From assembly GCA_903905665.1 (NCBI GenBank), contig CAIVHJ010000058.1:1-7997 (forward strand): a DNA stretch of 7,997 nt, given 5' to 3'. Origin of the DNA: an uncultured Phycisphaerales bacterium (GTDB lineage Bacteria > Planctomycetota > Phycisphaerae > UBA1845 > CAIVHJ01). Positions 7,569 through 7,997 of this stretch are shown one piece after another (positions within the stretch are counted from its first letter, which is position 1; each line of letters opens with the position of its first letter). The position numbers and the translations under genes were made by a program. A model generated the notes under the pieces. It was not told where the DNA came from and did not search any database. It saw only the letters and a list, made by a program, of their open reading frames with translations.

Positions 7569-7603
7569 ATTCATAATTCCTCATTCATAATTCATAATTT
7601 TCC
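7569..7603. repeat. Heptamer array of ATTCATA type
   Basis: Five consecutive 7-bp units: ATTCATA, ATTCCTC, ATTCATA, ATTCATA, ATTTTCC. The unit length and the ATTYNNN pattern match the arrays at 7158-7337, although this one lies more than 200 bp further on. Confidence 0.6.
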
Positions 7604-7698
7604 CCCTTCTCCCTCTATATGCAAAATTACCAAACGAACCCATCTTCAAGTGACACTGAAATCAACCCAACCTTCCGCAAAACAAGGAGTTATACCAA

Positions 7699-7857
7699 AT
7701 GTCGTTGAAATATTCTGATTCCTCAGCAAACGCACCACCCATCAAAGCCCCCCCCACGCCAGTAGGGATTGTTTCCCATCCTTGGGCTGGCAGGGGGCCT
7801 GTGTGTGCAGGGACACGAGTCCTTCTTCTCGACTCGTGTCGCATCTCAGCCTCTTGA
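7699..7857 (+). CDS. Doubtful 52-residue ORF
   Basis: ATG 7699 has AAGGAG (7684-7689) 9 nt upstream, a near-consensus ribosome-binding site, and the frame runs to TGA 7855-7857. The product begins MSLKYSDSSANAPP. The second half reads through a palindromic repeat (7812-7840), and the composition is not protein-like. No family is recognised. A chance frame entering a dispersed repeat is the likelier explanation. Confidence 0.2.
   Translation: MSLKYSDSSANAPPIKAPPTPVGIVSHPWAGRGPVCAGTRVLLLDSCRISAS
7812..7840. repeat. 10-bp inverted repeat GACACGAGTC / GACTCGTGTC
   Basis: The perfect arms at 7812-7821 and 7831-7840 are separated by CTTCTTCTC. The structure is probably a dispersed intergenic hairpin or a strong RNA stem-loop. 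No T-run follows. Confidence 0.55.
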
Positions 7858-7918
7858 TACAATGCATCCTGATCCGAGGTTCCGATTCTCAGGCACGAAC
7901 GTCAGGCCGAATTAAGGA

Positions 7919-7997
7919 ATGGTCGTGATGATTTTTCACGTGACGCGGATAAATAATTTCGGGCGTATTCCATCGTCGCGCCGACCTCTCGTCGGCA
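7919..7997 (+). CDS. Possible start of a gene running off the window edge
   Basis: From ATG 7919 (or the in-frame ATG 7928, with AAGGA at 7914-7918 nine nt upstream) the frame stays open to the window end, beginning MVVMIFHVTRINNFGR. At 26 codons it is too short to judge, and no family is recognised. The terminal hairpin at 7980-7996 inside it argues against a normal coding region. Confidence 0.2.
   Translation, partial: MVVMIFHVTRINNFGRIPSSRRPLVG
7980..7996. repeat. Hairpin GCCGAC-CTCTC-GTCGGC at the window end
   Basis: A perfect 6-bp stem with a 5-nt loop. The stem sequence GCCGAC/GTCGGC is the same as in the hairpin at 5774-5790, although the loops differ. This may reflect a shared repeat family or chance in GC-rich DNA. 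Confidence 0.4.

Larger units (their letters stand above)
6768..7997. other. Long 3' intergenic region built of repeats
   Basis: About 1.2 kb with no convincing gene of normal size. The frames present read through simple repeats and look artefactual, for example a minus-strand frame at 7162-7374 whose product is rich in E, N and R. Recognisable contents are palindromes at 6926-6943, 7408-7430, 7812-7840 and 7980-7996, a pyrimidine tract at 7058-7110, nonamer triplets between 7117 and 7268, and heptamer arrays between 7158 and 7603. No tRNA or rRNA was recognised. Confidence 0.65.

Overview
The window looks like a chromosomal segment from a planctomycete-type bacterium, possibly of the Phycisphaerae kind. 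This is inferred mainly from the membrane protein at 5850-6767. It carries two copies of a zinc-ribbon motif (CPxCGxxL, 12 residues between Cys pairs, CPxCGxxY) that is frequent in planctomycete genomes. Proline/lysine-rich lipoproteins and long, repeat-filled intergenic DNA fit the same picture. The sequence alone does not prove the taxonomy.

Layout. Positions 1-524 hold no convincing gene. They contain an AT-rich inverted repeat, a 12-bp tandem repeat and a 182-bp element bounded by perfect 24-bp terminal inverted repeats (347-528), which looks like a MITE. The right end of that element supplies the stop codon of a long minus-strand gene (525-2408). That gene encodes a major-facilitator transporter fused to a PlsC-type acyltransferase. 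A short divergent region separates it from a plus-strand series: a STAS-domain protein (2551-2895), a lipoprotein (2923-4008) and urocanate hydratase HutU (4044-5711). Gaps of 27 and 35 bp and a Shine-Dalgarno sequence before each gene suggest one transcript. After about 140 bp, with a possible 35-codon ORF, comes the duplicated membrane/zinc-ribbon protein. Positions 6768-7997 lack a convincing gene and are packed with palindromes, nonamer repeats and heptamer repeats.

Function. The fusion protein probably flips and/or re-acylates lysophospholipids. HutU performs the second step of histidine degradation, but no other hut gene lies in the window. The STAS protein is probably an anti-sigma-factor antagonist or partner-switching module. 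The lipoprotein and the zinc-ribbon protein have no known function. No defence system, CRISPR array, tRNA or rRNA was recognised. The least ordinary observations are the MITE-like element donating a stop codon and the heptamer repeats, which occur both in the 3' intergenic region and inside the 3' end of the acyltransferase gene. The domain fusion and the internally duplicated zinc-ribbon protein follow.
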